A stretch of 64,000 nucleotides of DNA from the NCBI GenBank assembly GCA_963575745.1, contig CAUYUJ010017780.1, forward strand, positions 90,001-154,000, in the 5' to 3' direction. The position numbers and the translations under genes are program-made. Numbering within the stretch: position 1 is the stretch's first letter; every line of letters starts with the position of its first letter. Below, piece by piece: positions 20,761 to 31,869 of this stretch. Below the pieces are notes generated by a model. It saw only the letters and a program-made list of their open reading frames with translations, searched no databases and was not told the origin of the DNA. The DNA is from Prorocentrum cordatum. Lineage: Eukaryota; Sar; Dinophyceae; Prorocentrales; Prorocentraceae.

Positions 20761-22955
20761 GAGGGCAAGCCAGCGACATCTCGCGCTCTGAAAGTAAATG
20801 CGCTTTCCGTCCCCATGCCAAGCAGGTCAAATTGCCCCACGAAGCCCGTTAAGAATTTCATGCCGATGGCGACCTCCTGGGTTGCTGGCCCCCAGGAGGC
20901 CGCGGGCGAGATAAAGGGTCTGGCACGTTAGTGCAGCATCAATGCACGGCAGTGCCAGACCTACTCCTCATTCGTCGCTCCCGCGTCAGACCCTGGAGTG
21001 GGCACTTACTCGCCGACAGCGGCCTGGCGCTATAGCCGCCTATCGGGAGCGGTGATTGGGGAGCGGCACTGCGCTGCCCAACGCGCGCCTGCGCACTGTC
21101 TGTGCTACATCAGGACAGCACCCTCTTATGGACAGTTGCACGCGGGCGCGCCGACGCGCGCGCGTCAGTGCCTGCACCAGGGCACTGCTAGCGAGGTCAC
21201 GCCCAGAGTCGCTAAACATGTGACATCAGCCACACGGCTCACCGCCATGATCCTGACAGCGACACGCAGAACCTCGCGGTCGTCATGGTTGTATGCGACC
21301 CCATGTCTTCGGCAAGGACAGCTGGCCGAACCGGCTCCCCTCGCGCGGATGCCAGCAGCGCGAACCCCGCCGCGTCCGCAACGGATCGACGGGAAGTGTT
21401 TGTGCCTCCACTTGACACAGCACCAGCATTGTCCTCCTGAAAGCGCTGTGCAGCACAAGTACACGTACGTCTTGACAGCCACCGACACGTGCCGACGGGC
21501 TTGATTTCGTTTGAGTCCGAAGTACCAGCGGCAAGGCACTGGGCGACTGAGCTGCGACGAGCACCGCGAGCATGACCCAACCACCCGCTCATCGCAGACC
21601 TCGTTCGACACGATCACCATCGACAAGCCGTTGTTTGCCATCAGTGGCCGGCCAGCCTCTCCGCCAATTGCATGGGATTTCTTGTATCGCAGAAGATTGG
21701 CGGCACACGGACAATTTCATGAACATCTTCATCGCGAAGCTAAGGCGGGCACAACGCGCCAGGCAGTTGACAGGTGAATGCACGAGTGCCCAGCACTGGC
21801 ACCTCAGCACCGCCTGCGCTACGAGGTGCCAGCACGACAGCACGCCACTACAGAAGTCAGTGCTGAATCACCGGCCACGCCTCCTTAAAGACCAATTGGC
21901 ATGCATCGCGGTGGCCTGGCGCTGTGGCCACGCTGTGCTGCCGACAACGGGGCACTTACGAACAGCCGAGCGTCGCGTCGGTGCCGCTCAACCGTCACCA
22001 GACCAACACGCGCACCAGTCAACAGCTGTGATTGGTAAGCGTGAGCAACCAGAGGCGCACTGCCGCAAAGAGCTGGACGAGCTGCATATGCGAGCACACG
22101 ACACATGGCGCGCGGGTGCAGTTAGACAGCCACGCAAGCGACGCAATGTCCAGCTACGCCCGCGGGCACTTACTCACAAAAGAGTGCCGATGGCGGGTGG
22201 CCACACCAGCAGCGCGCCCGAAACAGAGCCAGTGAGCCAACCAGGCTGGAAGGCACTATCGGTGCTGCGGCTCGAGCGCACGCCAGGCACGATCTGTGCC
22301 AGGCCCCCACGAGCAAACGCTCCCGGCTGCGAGGCAACATCAGCTCGTCGCACTGGGTTACGAGCCTGTCCCTGGGCTCTCCCCGCGGTGGGGAATCGCT
22401 ACGATCCACAACCCTGGTCAAGGTCAGCTCAGCTCATCTCGAGTACGAGTTGACCACGAGCGAGCTTGCAAGGCCCCCAGAGTTCACAGGACTCCGTTCG
22501 GGATGAGACTCCTGAGCCAGGGGTGAGATGTGCCGGGCGCCCACTGCCAAGGGCACGCGGTGAATGTTCTGGCGTCTCATTGCGGGGTGGCGCCTGGTAG
22601 CCCCGACTCGAATGGGAGAGGTCCGCTGCCGTATTGCTCACAGCTGGCCGGCGTACCTGATGTTGTAGCGAAGAGGGAAAACCCGCCGCTTTGTTATCTC
22701 TCATGCTACCATTGCCGCCATACTTCTTGCTTTCCACCGCTGCCACCCGCAATTCTAGACCCCCCCCCCGCTCGCCCCAGCGCCGCGCCGCGCCACCGCC
22801 GGGGCCCCCCGCGGGCCAGAGCCGCTGCGCGCGGCGGGGCGCCCAGATTGGCAGGCCGCTGGGCGCGCGGAGCCACGCATCGCGCCGCGCTGCTTCGGTT
22901 CGGTCCGGCTCGGGTTTCGGGCGGAGCCTCATTCTCAGACATGCTCGCGTCGTGA
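20761..22955. other. Gene-free GC-rich region
   Basis: No supported gene. Texture resembles the first 7 kb (CGCG-rich, dense overlapping short frames). A perfect 10-bp inverted repeat, ctggcacctc (21796-21805) against gaggtgccag (21823-21832) with a 17-base loop, could form a hairpin. C-rich sequence with short homopolymers lies at 22755-22810. Confidence 0.5.
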
Positions 22956-23040
22956 AAGAGTCAGGACGGCAGATTCTTGCCAGTTTTCGGCCCTTGGGGG
23001 CCTTCGCCGGGCCCCGGGACTCTCAAACCTCGGGGGCGTC
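22956..23040 (+). repeat. Dispersed repeat family 1, copy A
   Basis: The segment carries the family core: gacgg, then gccagttttcggcc, then a ggggccttcgccgggcc-like stretch and a cggggg tail. It matches copies at 28341-28500, 48800-48905 and 56395-56565 (opposite strand). This copy lies directly against a TCC microsatellite. Confidence 0.7.
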
Positions 23041-23345
23041 CTCTTCCTGCTCCTCCTCCTCCTCCTCCTCCTCCTCCTCCTCTTCCTCCTCCTCCTCTCC
23101 TCCTCCTCCTCTCCTCCTCCTCCTCCTCCTCCTCCTCCCCCTCCTCCTCCTCTCCTCCTCTCCTCCTCCTCTCCTCCTCCTCCCTCCTCCCTCCTCCTCC
23201 TCCTCCTCCTCCTCTCCTCCTCCTCCGCCTCCTCCTCCTCCTCCTCCTCCTCCTCCTCTCCTCCTCTCTGCTCCTCCTCCCTCCTCCTCCTCCTCTTCTT
23301 CCTCCCCCTCTCCGTATCCTCCGTTTCCTCTTTTTCTTCTTCCCC
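23041..23345. repeat. (CTC)n microsatellite, long and imperfect
   Basis: About 270 bases of CTC/TCC triplets with frequent single-base slips (ctctcc, ccctcc, cttcct), grading into CT-rich sequence. Ser, Pro, Leu or Glu-rich frames here are artefacts. Confidence 0.95.
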
Positions 23346-25039
23346 TTGTTCTTCCTTTGTCCTGGCGTTTCGGGAACGATGTCGATGTCGATTCAAGCTG
23401 GCCCGATTCGATTCGGCTCCGATTTTCCACCAATGGCGGCCAAGAGTGGGGAGTGATGATTGGGGGGATCTCGTACCAGGGCCATGATATTTCATCGGAA
23501 TTCTTAATCCCCTGTTTCGTTCAACACGTCCTGTGGCCCTTCTTGGAGCACGCACGTGCTTCGGGCCATGATTTGCACCCCCCCTTGGACGTCCCCCTCT
23601 TGGACGCGCTCCGCGCGCCAAGGACGGAATCCAGCGGAGTTCCAAGAAATCCGCGCGGAGTTCCAGAAGCTTATGTTTGGCATCCGCGTGGCGGATCGAG
23701 ATTATACGTCGTCGTGTCGGATGTTTGGAGAATGTCTGCGGGCTCTCGCAGCTACGGCTGGACGCAGCTCGAAAAACAATCCAGGACAGACTCCCGGAAG
23801 GGTCAGGGAATCGATCTTGAGCGGATATTGGTCGACGAAGGGGGGGAAGGGGGCCATTTGAGGTTCGAGGTTTCGGGCGTTTTGGTCCGTTCTCAATCGG
23901 ATACGTTAGCCTTAGAATGGTTTCCGGCATCCGCGCCTCGTCAGGAGCGGTCCGGGGATGCCCGCATCGCCCCGAACGGCCGACGGAGAACCGAGCCATG
24001 ACCCGAAGGCCAGACCCCTCTGGTTCAACACACGTACAGTCGGGCCACTGAAGAAGGAGCCCTCTTCCTTGGGGAGGGGCCCACTGCTCCTTGGCAGTTG
24101 CTCAATAGTTTTCAGGTTGACCTCAGGCTTTTCTATGGGAGATCGAAGTTCAACGTATGGCAACGAAGGGGCTCGTTCCTGAGTTAAGGTTCCTTGTGAC
24201 AGCGTTTCGGCTGTAACACGGCTGCACCGCGACCAGATCTTAGAGAGGTGCCGTAAGGATGCAACGGCCTTGGACACCCAAGATGAGGCTTTTTGAGCGA
24301 AAGTGGCCAGGGAGCGTGGCCAAGGAGGGGCCGAAGATGCAAGCACGGAAAAGTTCGAGTAGAGGATCGACTGCAGAATTGGTTCACCCCAGAATTTATT
24401 CGCTCATCGGATATACGAAAAATACGTGCAGTTGCTGCAGATATGCGAGCATGATACGTGGTTGCTTGTAGGTTCCACGGGAAATAGGCAAGTTTGGGGT
24501 AAGTTGATTATGGTGTCCATCCCTTACGCGAAGAGCGCCCTTGGAAAGCCTGTCGCCCTTACCCTGACAACCGCAGATGTGCTTCTTCCCTCCGCGGCCG
24601 AGGTTCCGAGGGGGGAGGCACGGGAGGAAGAGTGCGACTGGCCACGCGACGGTCCTCGAGCGAGGCAACAGCTTGGCCCAAAACATCATTCTACTGCGGG
24701 GCGAAGCGGACACGCGCGCGAGAAACTTGGGGTTCCATGAGCTTGGAAGACCTTCCTACCATAAAATCCATGTCTGGCGGCTGCAACCGGGCTCGCCAGG
24801 GCTGGCTGCTTTCCTGGGCAGGCGAGACGGCACGGCCAGAGCTCAACTCTGGCTGTTGGTCCTCGCCCCTCTCCCGCCTACCCGACGACGACGACGCCGA
24901 CCCCCCCGCCCCCGCTCCCACAGCGCCAGTAGCAGCAGCAAGCAGGGAGGCAACAAGGGCGACGCGAGCGGCGTCCTTATCTTGATCACCGAATCCAGAG
25001 GTCGAGGAAGTCGACTGGGGGTCTGGCGTCACTGCGCTG
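23346..25039. other. Gene-poor region with a dispersed repeat family 3 copy
   Basis: No supported gene. At 23870-23990 a copy of family 3 is visible: a ttcgggcgtt stretch, then gcatccgcgcctcg and finally ccccgaacggcc-gacgga. At 23630-23675 the motif cggagttcca is repeated. A minus-strand frame at 23912-24346 has mixed composition but no recognised motif. From about 24690 to 25040 the minus strand shows Ala/Ser/Gly-rich sequence that may be the degraded 3' part of LINE-2. Confidence 0.45.
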
Positions 25040-25474
25040 TCAACCAGACGACGATTCTGCAGTCTTGACAGGACACTCTGCCTTGGCCACCTGCACTCTG
25101 CGAGCCTCGGTGTAGACAGTCTCGGCACACAATACACATCTCCACCCACGCGAATGAGGTTGGAGGTTGTGACGAAGCCCATCATACGAAGAAGCTGCTG
25201 GCTTTGCCTGAGCCTTCGCAGCAGTAGTCTTCTTCCGAGGCTGCTTCAGCGGTGCATCAGGATTGTCCGAAAATTGAGAATGAGCAGACACCATCCAGTG
25301 GAGAGCGCGCTTTACCACCAGTCCCCGCTTCATCTGGCTGTCTGCATCGTCGGATGCAGAACACCGGTCGCGACCCCGACCAGCAGCGGCTGCCGCGAGC
25401 GTGAAGCCCATCTCCAGCCTGATGCCCAGACACGCGGTGACCAACCAACTGGGACGTGAGGCCGCCAAGATCAT
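25040..25474 (-). pseudogene. LINE-2 C-terminal Cys-rich segment
   Basis: The 144-codon frame ends with YDGLRHNLQPHSRGWRCVLC followed by AETVYTEARRVQVAKAECP. The pattern H...W-x-C-x-x-C...C-P is like the terminal zinc-binding module I associate with dinoflagellate LINE polyproteins. Its 5' end overlaps one copy of a 34-bp direct repeat, so the apparent start is not original. It lies in the expected order downstream of LINE-2 RT on the same strand. Confidence 0.45.
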
Positions 25475-25670
25475 CGACCCGCCTCCGCCGCCAAGATCAT
25501 CGATCGATGGCCAGGAGGGGGAGGAGGGAAGGGGGAGGAGGACGAGGAGGAGGAGGAGGAGGAGGAGGAGGAGGAGGAGGAGGAGGGGGAGGAGGAGGGG
25601 GAGGAGGAGGAGGAGGGGGAGGAGGAGGAGGAGGAGGACGTGAGGCCGCCAAGATCATCGACCCGCCTCC
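25453..25670. repeat. 34-bp direct repeat flanking a (GGA)n tract
   Basis: The same 34 bases, beginning gacgtgaggccgccaagatc and ending gacccgcctcc, occur at 25453-25486 and 25637-25670 without mismatch. Between them lie a third partial copy (gccgccaagatcatcga at 25487) and a GGA microsatellite (about 25513-25636). Confidence 0.9.
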
Positions 25671-25807
25671 AAATCTCCCTCCACACGTCGGCGCTGGGCC
25701 TCCGCTGGGGAGCCCCCCCCCACGTCGGGCCTCTCGCGACAGGCCGCCATCGGCCGATCGACGTTTGTCAGCGGGCACCTCGATCGGCAGGAGCGCCATT
25801 TTGGGCA

Positions 25808-25861
25808 CCTCCTCCTCCTCCTCCTCCTCCTCCGCCTCCTCATCATCATCATCATCATCAG

Positions 25862-25930
<69 letters not shown>

Positions 25931-25995
25931 AATCATCATCCTTCTACTCCTCCTCCTCCTCCTCCACCTCCTCCTCCTCCTCCTCCTCCTGGCAG
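25808..25995. repeat. (TCC)n-(ATC)n-(TCC)n compound microsatellite
   Basis: TCC triplets (25808-25840) pass into about 30 ATC triplets (25841-25938) and back to TCC (25946-25992). The 184-base run lies inside LINE-2. Confidence 0.95.
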
Positions 25996-26387
25996 AAGGC
26001 GCAAAGCTCGGCGCGAGGCGAAGATTGCACAGGCCCTGGCAGTGCCCCGAACACGACCACGTCGACCGATCTGGGACTCATCTGGGCAGAGCCCCAACCA
26101 ACACGCGCGGCCTCTGGCCAGGACCAATGCCTCCTTCAAGCTCCATCTGTGAAAATTCTGCGTGCCCCAAACGAGGCGTCCCCATATCGAACATGCCAAG
26201 CTGCTGTGCCGCCCCTTCGCGGGACAGGAGGGAAACGGGACCGCGGGCATGATCCTCGACTCCACATCCAAGAACTTGGCACTTGCGGAGGCATCGCACG
26301 TGCAATCGCTGGCTGAAAAAGCTGATCTCGCCCTGCTGCTACTGCTGGGCACCCCCACGGAACGTGAAAGAGCGTGCACCGACCAGC

Positions 26388-26536
26388 TCAACACCTATAA
26401 CCATGAAAGTCGTCCCGGTAGCCATGGTGATGAAGACGAACTGGCGACGACAGACCCCCAGTGACAAGTGCTCGCAGTGTGGCGCCTTGCTTGGGGGCGA
26501 GGACGGGATCACGCCGCGTCGAAGGCTCATCTCCAC

Positions 26537-26608
<72 letters not shown>

Positions 26609-27065
26609 GTCCATCACCCAGCTCCTGAGGCATCTTGCCCAGCATGTGCAACGCGGGCTCGATCCAGTAGCCCATGGGAACTCGCGGATCCATCTGCAGC
26701 CCAGGGACGCGGTCACTGCGGCGCACCCAATCTGCCAACAGGTGCCTGATGGCAGACTCCCGAGCAAGATCTCGAACTGACAGCGGGGCAGCATCTCGAA
26801 CATCAATCGGATATCCTTGATCCGATCTCCACAGGAAAGCAGAAGACGATGTCCAGCCCAGCTCCTTCAGGGCCAGGACGGTCGCACCGCGCGGGCCAGC
26901 GACTTGTCCCCATGGGTGCCGAGCTCGAAGAAGCTGAAGAATCTGCCCCTGCCGCGCCGCCTGCATGATCGGCTGTATCTCGGTGTCCCACGCCATCGGG
27001 GACCGCTGAAAGATTGGTTCGCACCATGCCGTCACCTGCGGATCCTGGCCAGAACCTCCATGCAT
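26388..27065 (-). pseudogene. LINE-2 post-RT region interrupted by poly-Asp
   Basis: A 225-codon frame includes EIQPIMQAARQGQILQLLRA, LALKELGWTSSSAFLW, ESAIRHLLADWVRRSDRVPG and MGYWIEPALHMLGKMPQELG, resembling the helical region after RT in related elements. The frame then runs through an ATC microsatellite read as 23 consecutive Asp residues and ends in unrelated sequence. The microsatellite has replaced or split the original coding line. The identification rests on position and texture, not on a named motif. Confidence 0.45.
26534..26607. repeat. (ATC)n microsatellite
   Basis: About 24 perfect ATC triplets. On the minus strand they are read as the poly-Asp tract of the LINE-2 post-RT frame. 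Confidence 0.97.
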
Positions 27066-27068
27066 GAA

Positions 27069-28170
27069 TCAGCTCAACCACGCCGATCCTGACGCTCCAG
27101 GCCCATGCGATGCCGCCCGCAGGTTGGCCATCATGGTGGCCACGAGCGGCTGGGGCGCGCCACGGACCGCGACACCGTAGGTCACGGCTGACGGCGCCGC
27201 GGCTTTGACGAAGCGGCCCAGCATGGGCCCGAGACGCTTAATGCATAGTATGCGTGGGAGGCGTCGACGAATGCCACAGACACGCTTCCGCAATCGCGTG
27301 AACTAAGCACTCTGCCACCAGCCACCTCGATGCCCAAGACCTCCAAGGCCGTAACTGGCTGATATCCAAGCTTGCGCACCTGTCCACACACACACGCCGT
27401 GCAATACCTTTAACCGCACACGTGACTGTCATCTTGTGTCGTGCCAGATGCAGGTCCACACTGCGCAGTGCATGCACAATCCCCCGTAGGACAACGCACG
27501 CGTGCTCGATGGTGTGCATGAGCGGTGCAGAGATCACTTTGCTCAGGTCGTCGACGTACACATACACGAGCCGTGTAATATAGTGCGTGTCAGCATACAA
27601 GTTGTCCAGTGGTGTGAGCTAAACCAATTGAAGTATAAACATAGCTATGCCACACCCAGGAAGGACGCCTCGGCTTGCAAAGACCGTAGTAGGGAGCACA
27701 CTGTCCCAGGATAATCGTCGTGAGGAGCCGTACATCTGTAGCGCTAACATTCGGAGACGCCCAGGAAAGCGATGCCTCTCTCCCCCAGACACGGCGACGG
27801 CCCACGGAACACGATCGAAGCAATGTTCGATGTCCACGATGCTCTGCATTGTGACGATATCCTCGGGAAGCTTGGGAGCCTTTGAGAGAGCCTCACCCTG
27901 CAACGAAACCCTGGCCGCCACGTCCGTCGTAGCCTTGCCTTCACACAACGCGACATACCGACGGTTCAAACTAGAGGCCCAAAGACGCACATGATCAAGA
28001 CGCGCGCGAACCCATAGCAGATATATTGAGGCCAACAAGGTTATGGGCCTGTAGCCGCCAGCAGGTTTTAGCAAGTAGAACAAGATGTACATGACTGATC
28101 ATCTTGGGCCACATGGCCCATTGCTCGCATAAGTACAGCCGTCCGATGCCAGAGCCCAGTGCATCGGCCT
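27069..28170 (-). pseudogene. LINE-2 reverse transcriptase
   Basis: The domain begins with a degraded lead-in (LYLCEQWAMWPKMISHVHLV) and, after a frame change, LLKPAGGYRPITLLASIY near 28070. One frame then runs from 28092 to 27238 with a single in-frame stop at 27621-27619. Block A DIEHCFDRVPW starts at 27834; block B GVLPGCGIAMFILQL lies near 27665-27625; block C YVYVDDLS has its Asp pair at 27552-27547. Downstream, VTALEVLGIEVAGGRVLSS (near 27340-27285) fits the block after the active site but sits in another frame, and a further frame change near 27240 leads to PSAVTYGVAVRGAPQPLV. Catalytic residues remain, but the gene cannot be expressed whole. Confidence 0.85.
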
Positions 28171-28194
28171 GAAGAGGCGTGGAAGGGGAAGGCA

Positions 28195-28255
28195 GAGGTG
28201 GGAAGAGGAGGAGGAGGAGGAGGAGGAGGAGGAGGAGGAGGAGGAGGAGGAGAGA
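28195..28255. repeat. (GGA)n microsatellite
   Basis: About 17 GGA triplets just upstream, in element sense, of the 5' truncation of LINE-2. Confidence 0.95.
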
Positions 28256-28340
28256 GTGCTCTGGGAAAACACAAACCCCACTCAGGATGTGGGGAACCAG
28301 ATCGACGGATGTTAGAGTACTGGGTTTTTCCCCATTTCTC

Positions 28341-28500
28341 GTCGCGAAACAATCACGACGGACTGCTCTCGACGGTTTCAGGCTTCGGAAACCCTCACAT
28401 GTCCCTGGGGCCGCTGAAAAACGGCTCAGGATAAAAAACCGGCCCCGAAGAAAAAATCCAGACCTCCAGAGATCCACGTTTTGAAACAATCGCGACGCCG
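28341..28500 (+). repeat. Dispersed repeat family 1, copy B
   Basis: Contains atcacgacgg, ggcttcgg, a ccctggggccgctgaaaaac stretch, gctcaggataaaaaaccgg and a cagacctcc element. The segment gaaaaacggctcaggataaa corresponds to gaaaaacgactcaggatgaa on the minus strand of copy D. GGA and GAC microsatellites lie on either side. Confidence 0.75.
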
Positions 28501-28581
28501 GAGTCATGGGATGGCATCTCAGCTTCACCAGCCCACCCTCCCGAGGTGGGGATGCAGTCCAGCGGAACCGACCCGAGACCA

Positions 28582-28628
28582 AAACGACGACGACGTCGGC
28601 GACGAAGACGATGACGGTGACGACGACG

Positions 28629-28693
<65 letters not shown>

Positions 28694-28717
28694 CGACGGC
28701 GGACGACGACGACGACA

Positions 28718-28777
<60 letters not shown>

Positions 28778-29105
28778 ACTGGTGTCGGACTCCTCGCCGA
28801 TCGACTGGCGCACCACCTCGATCAGCGGCCCGTCCACCCGCCGTCCCTGCACGTATGCGAGCATCCAGGCCACCGCCGTCTGGCGCTCCGCAAGGCTCGG
28901 CCTCTCGCCGGGCGGCCGATCGGATTCCCTTCGGTTGCACGAGGTGTCCTCTGCCGCCTGGCTTTCGCCCCCGCCGCCGACGACGACGACGACAACGACG
29001 ACGACGGCGACGACGCCGACGACAACGACGACGCCGGCGACGACGACGACGACGCCGGCGACGACGACGCCGACGACGACGACGCCGCCGCCGCCGACGA
29101 CGGCG

Positions 29106-29143
<38 letters not shown>

Positions 29144-29145
29144 CG
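28582..29145. repeat. (GAC)n/(GGC)n microsatellites with a conserved-looking interval
   Basis: GAC/ACG triplets fill 28582-28785, with a GGC run at 28738-28760, and again 28976-29145. The 190 bases between them are not repetitive: on the minus strand they read RQTAVAWMLAYVQGRRVDGP and LIEVVRQSIGEESDTS, which looks like real protein. I cannot name it. Asp, Arg or Thr-rich frames across the triplets are artefacts. Confidence 0.85.
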
Positions 29146-29920
29146 CCCCCTGGAGAGGCCCAGCCGCAGCACGCGCGCCCGCCGCGCCCAGACAGCCCGC
29201 CAGCGGCGCCCCGCGCCCCGCGGCCGCCGTCGCCGCCCCCGGCGGCGCCGTCGCCCAGGACCTCGGCGCGCCTCTGCCCGGGGGCGCGCCCCCATCGGGG
29301 CCCCTCCCCAAGCATGGAGCAGGGGGGCGTGGACTGGCGACGAGTCCCGTTTCCATGGGAAATCGCGAATTTCCGCCGCCGAACGAGGCGAGCGCATTTT
29401 GGGGAGGGCACTTCCCCCGATCCATGGATCCTGACGACCGCGCGCCAAATCCATGGATCGCTAATCCATGTCTGCGCACCCCCGAGTACAGTCGGACCGA
29501 GGTATAAGATCGAGGTCGGTTCGGGGAGGGTACCCTGCTGTGTTCTCCGAGTTGTTCGGATGTTCTTGTGCATCCTGGGGAGGGTACCCTTGGATGTTCT
29601 GCTTGTTTTGGCCGGCGGAGGGTCTCATGTTCTTGAATGACATAGGTCCGACTGTAAGAGTGACCCTTCGCCGGAGTGAACTTTGGTGCGTGCCAATTGG
29701 GCCCCCCGATCGTGCCGCGCGATGCAGCAGCAGCGGCTTGCGCGCTTGGGGTTGGCCTTCCCCGCGGCCTCCGAAAGTCGCGCACCTAAGGTCACTCTTG
29801 CCTAGCGCCACTCTTGCGTGTAGGCAACTGAGCGCGCCTCCGCCGGGGCGCGCCCCCGTCTGCCCCCCCTCCCAACGATGCGGTGGCCCGACCCATGTTA
29901 GGCGTTCCACCAAGCCCCTC
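29146..29920. other. Gene-free stretch with short direct repeats
   Basis: No supported gene. The motif ggggagggtaccct-n4-gttct occurs at about 29523 and 29577, 54 bases apart, inside a Cys/Leu/Phe-rich open frame (29468-30625) that I do not recognise. The word atccatgga recurs near 29420-29460. Confidence 0.4.
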
Positions 29921-29924
29921 GCTT

Positions 29925-30080
29925 CGAGGATCGAAGGAGTTGGCGTCTCTTCCTCGGCGAAAGGTGGCGGAAGTAAAACGAGGGTGGCTCCGCCGGCGGA
30001 AGGTAAGGCCGGCGGAATGAAAGGATGCGCCCCCAAGAGGTGGCCACATATTTGGTTTCAGGGTTTCTGGAATCGGCCAT
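29925..30080 (+). repeat. Dispersed repeat family 2, copy A
   Basis: Family core: tcgaggatcgaaggagttgg, then gtctcttcctcggcgaaagg, a gctccgccggcggaag stretch, a ccccaagag element and ggtttcagggtttctgga. Matching segments are at about 55315-55490 and 56035-56200, in the same order. Confidence 0.75.
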
Positions 30081-30084
30081 GTAG

Positions 30085-30225
30085 TGAGTCAGTGGGGATT
30101 CGGGGTCTTCGGGCGTTCTCGGCGGTTCCTGAGGGTTTGGCGGCCTCGGGAGGCATTCCAGCAGCTGCGCCTCGCCGAGAGCGTTATTGGGGTGCCCGGA
30201 TCGTCCCGAACGGCCACCGGAGATT
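30085..30225 (+). repeat. Dispersed repeat family 3, copy B
   Basis: Shares tcgggcgttctcggcggttc, cctcggg, ttccagcagctgcgcctcg and gtcccgaacggccaccgga with segments at 23870-23990, 30770-30880 and 36460-36590. It follows family 2 copy A directly. Confidence 0.7.
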
Positions 30226-31320
30226 TGAGCTGTGGCCTGGGGCCTGGAAATCAAACATTCAGAGACGGGCCGGGGAGGTAAGTCTGTGGGGACCCGGGGT
30301 GACCGCACGGTTTTGGGATTCCACTTGTTCTCCCAGGACGTCTCGGGTGGCTAGGGCCTCTACGGTCCCAGAACAGTGCGGTGAAGGACAGTGCGGTGAA
30401 GCCGTTGGGTCGTTGGAGTCTCCGAGACCATCGCGCGGTCTGTCCACAGCATCGCTTTGGAACCCCCAACCCAAGAGGGGAGCGAGGACAAGCGAGGTTA
30501 GCCCGGCCAACCCCAACAGAACTCAGCCCAGTTCGGTTCACTCTCGCCCAGCTCGTCGAAGCCTTGCTGGCCCAAAACTCTTGCCGATTCTCTGCGCTCC
30601 AGAGTTGCATGGGGCTCCCGACTAGATCTCGTGCGGGACCCAACCGCTGGAGTAACTGGTGTCGGTGGCGTCGAAGAGGGGTGTGAGGACTACGGAGGGG
30701 GTCCAAGGAGGCCCACTCGGGTGCTTCCATGGAGGGGGGGGGCAACGACGTGTTCGTCGTCGAGGGAGTTTTCGTCAGATCTCGGAGGTTCTCTCGCTTC
30801 GGGCTGTGTTCCAGCAGCTGCGCCTCGTCGAGGGCTTTCGGGGGGTCGCTGGAACGGCCGCCGGATGCCCGAGTCCAGCCCCGAAAGCCACTGGGCGTCG
30901 AAAGGGGGGGTTTGAGGACCAGGGGCGAGGATGTAGCATGACCAGGGGGCCGTGAGGTCTCTCCCCGAATCCGTGGGCCGCCTCGCCTTCTCTCAGCACG
31001 CTCCCTGGCCCCCCCGCGCCCCTCGTCCGCGGGGGGACAGCAGAGGGTATGGATAAGATCGTAAACAGCAGGTACGTGGAGGCTAGAGGGTAGAGTGTAG
31101 AGCGCAGTGAGTGGAGGGTAGAGGGTGGAGGTTAGAAATCCAAGGTAGCAGAGGGAGGGTACAGAGTAGATAACCGCAGATCAAGAGAACAGAGTTAGGC
31201 ATGAGCAATTGCGATGTCTGAATACATGTTCACGAATACCATGACCCATAGAGAAGCACCCCCTCTCCCTTATCATCCCCCCCCAATCCACCCCACCATC
31301 CATTTCACCGTTTCTCTTTT
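30226..31320. other. Gene-free stretch with a family 3 copy
   Basis: No supported gene. A third copy of family 3 lies at 30770-30880 (ttccagcagctgcgcctcg, then ggaacggccgccgga). From 31070 to 31160 the sequence is purine-rich with repeated agagggtagag words. Confidence 0.5.
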
Positions 31321-31324
31321 CTAT

Positions 31325-31475
31325 ACCTCCCACTCTCTCTATCTCTCTCTCTCTCTGTCTCCCTCTCTCTCTATCTCTCTATCTCTCTCTCTATATATAG
31401 CTATTCACATGTACATACATTTATGCACATATCGTCTAGGCATGTGTATGTGTATATATGTACAAATATTAACAT
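31325..31475. repeat. (CT)n microsatellite and TA/TG-rich tail
   Basis: CTCTCT with occasional A or G (31325-31392), grading into tatata and gtatgtgtatatatgta (31393-31475). Confidence 0.9.
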
Positions 31476-31679
31476 ATAGAATCCCGGCTCTCAGGAATCG
31501 AGACCACGTGGCCCTGTGCCCAAGGGCTCAGGCGCGGGTCTTCCGATCTGCGCACGCACGACGTTTGTTCAGCAGGCTGGACGAGATGAAGGCGTTGCAG
31601 GCTGCGGCAAGGGCAGACAAGACATGCGTACGGTTTGGGGAAAGTGAGGCTCTGGGGGAGACGCTGGACGCAGAGGGGA

Positions 31680-31770
31680 GGTGGAGGAGGAGTAAGGAGG
31701 AGGACGGTGGACGGAAGAGGAGGAGGAGGAGGAGAAGGAGGAGGAGGGGGAGGAGGAAGAGGGGAGGATG
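31680..31770. repeat. GGA-rich microsatellite
   Basis: Imperfect GGA/AGG triplets directly downstream, on the minus strand, of the decayed PPR gene. Confidence 0.85.
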
Positions 31771-31869
31771 AGTGCGGATGAGTGCGGGCCAAAACGGATC
31801 ACGACCGCCTACGCTTTCGTGCCGTGGGAGCGTCGGGCCGCTTCGGGCCGTCCCCGAGCCAAACCCTAA

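Larger units (their letters stand above)
25040..28170 (-). mobile_element. LINE-2: 5'-truncated non-LTR retrotransposon, broken by microsatellites
   Basis: Reading right to left, the element holds an RT (28170-27069), a post-RT region (27065-26388) and a Cys-rich segment (25474-25040). No endonuclease is found upstream; the element stops near 28170 against a GGA array, as expected for 5' truncation. Three large microsatellites and a 34-bp direct duplication lie inside it. The RT sequence differs clearly from LINE-1, LINE-3 and LINE-4 (active site YVDD; block A DIEHCFDRVPW). Stops and frameshifts make it inactive. Confidence 0.75.

Noticed and set aside
23041-23345. Long Ser/Pro/Leu- and Glu-rich open frames over this and the other GGA/TCC, GAC, ATC and TATG arrays (e.g. 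25513-25638, 28582-29145, 49441-49925, 54361-54772, 63363-63612)
   Set aside because: They are triplet or tetranucleotide repeats open in several frames on both strands, with no non-repeat protein sequence; a gene call would be an artefact.
29468-30625. 385-codon plus-strand frame
   Set aside because: It runs through dispersed repeat families 2 and 3, and its peptide is explained by them; no domain is seen.
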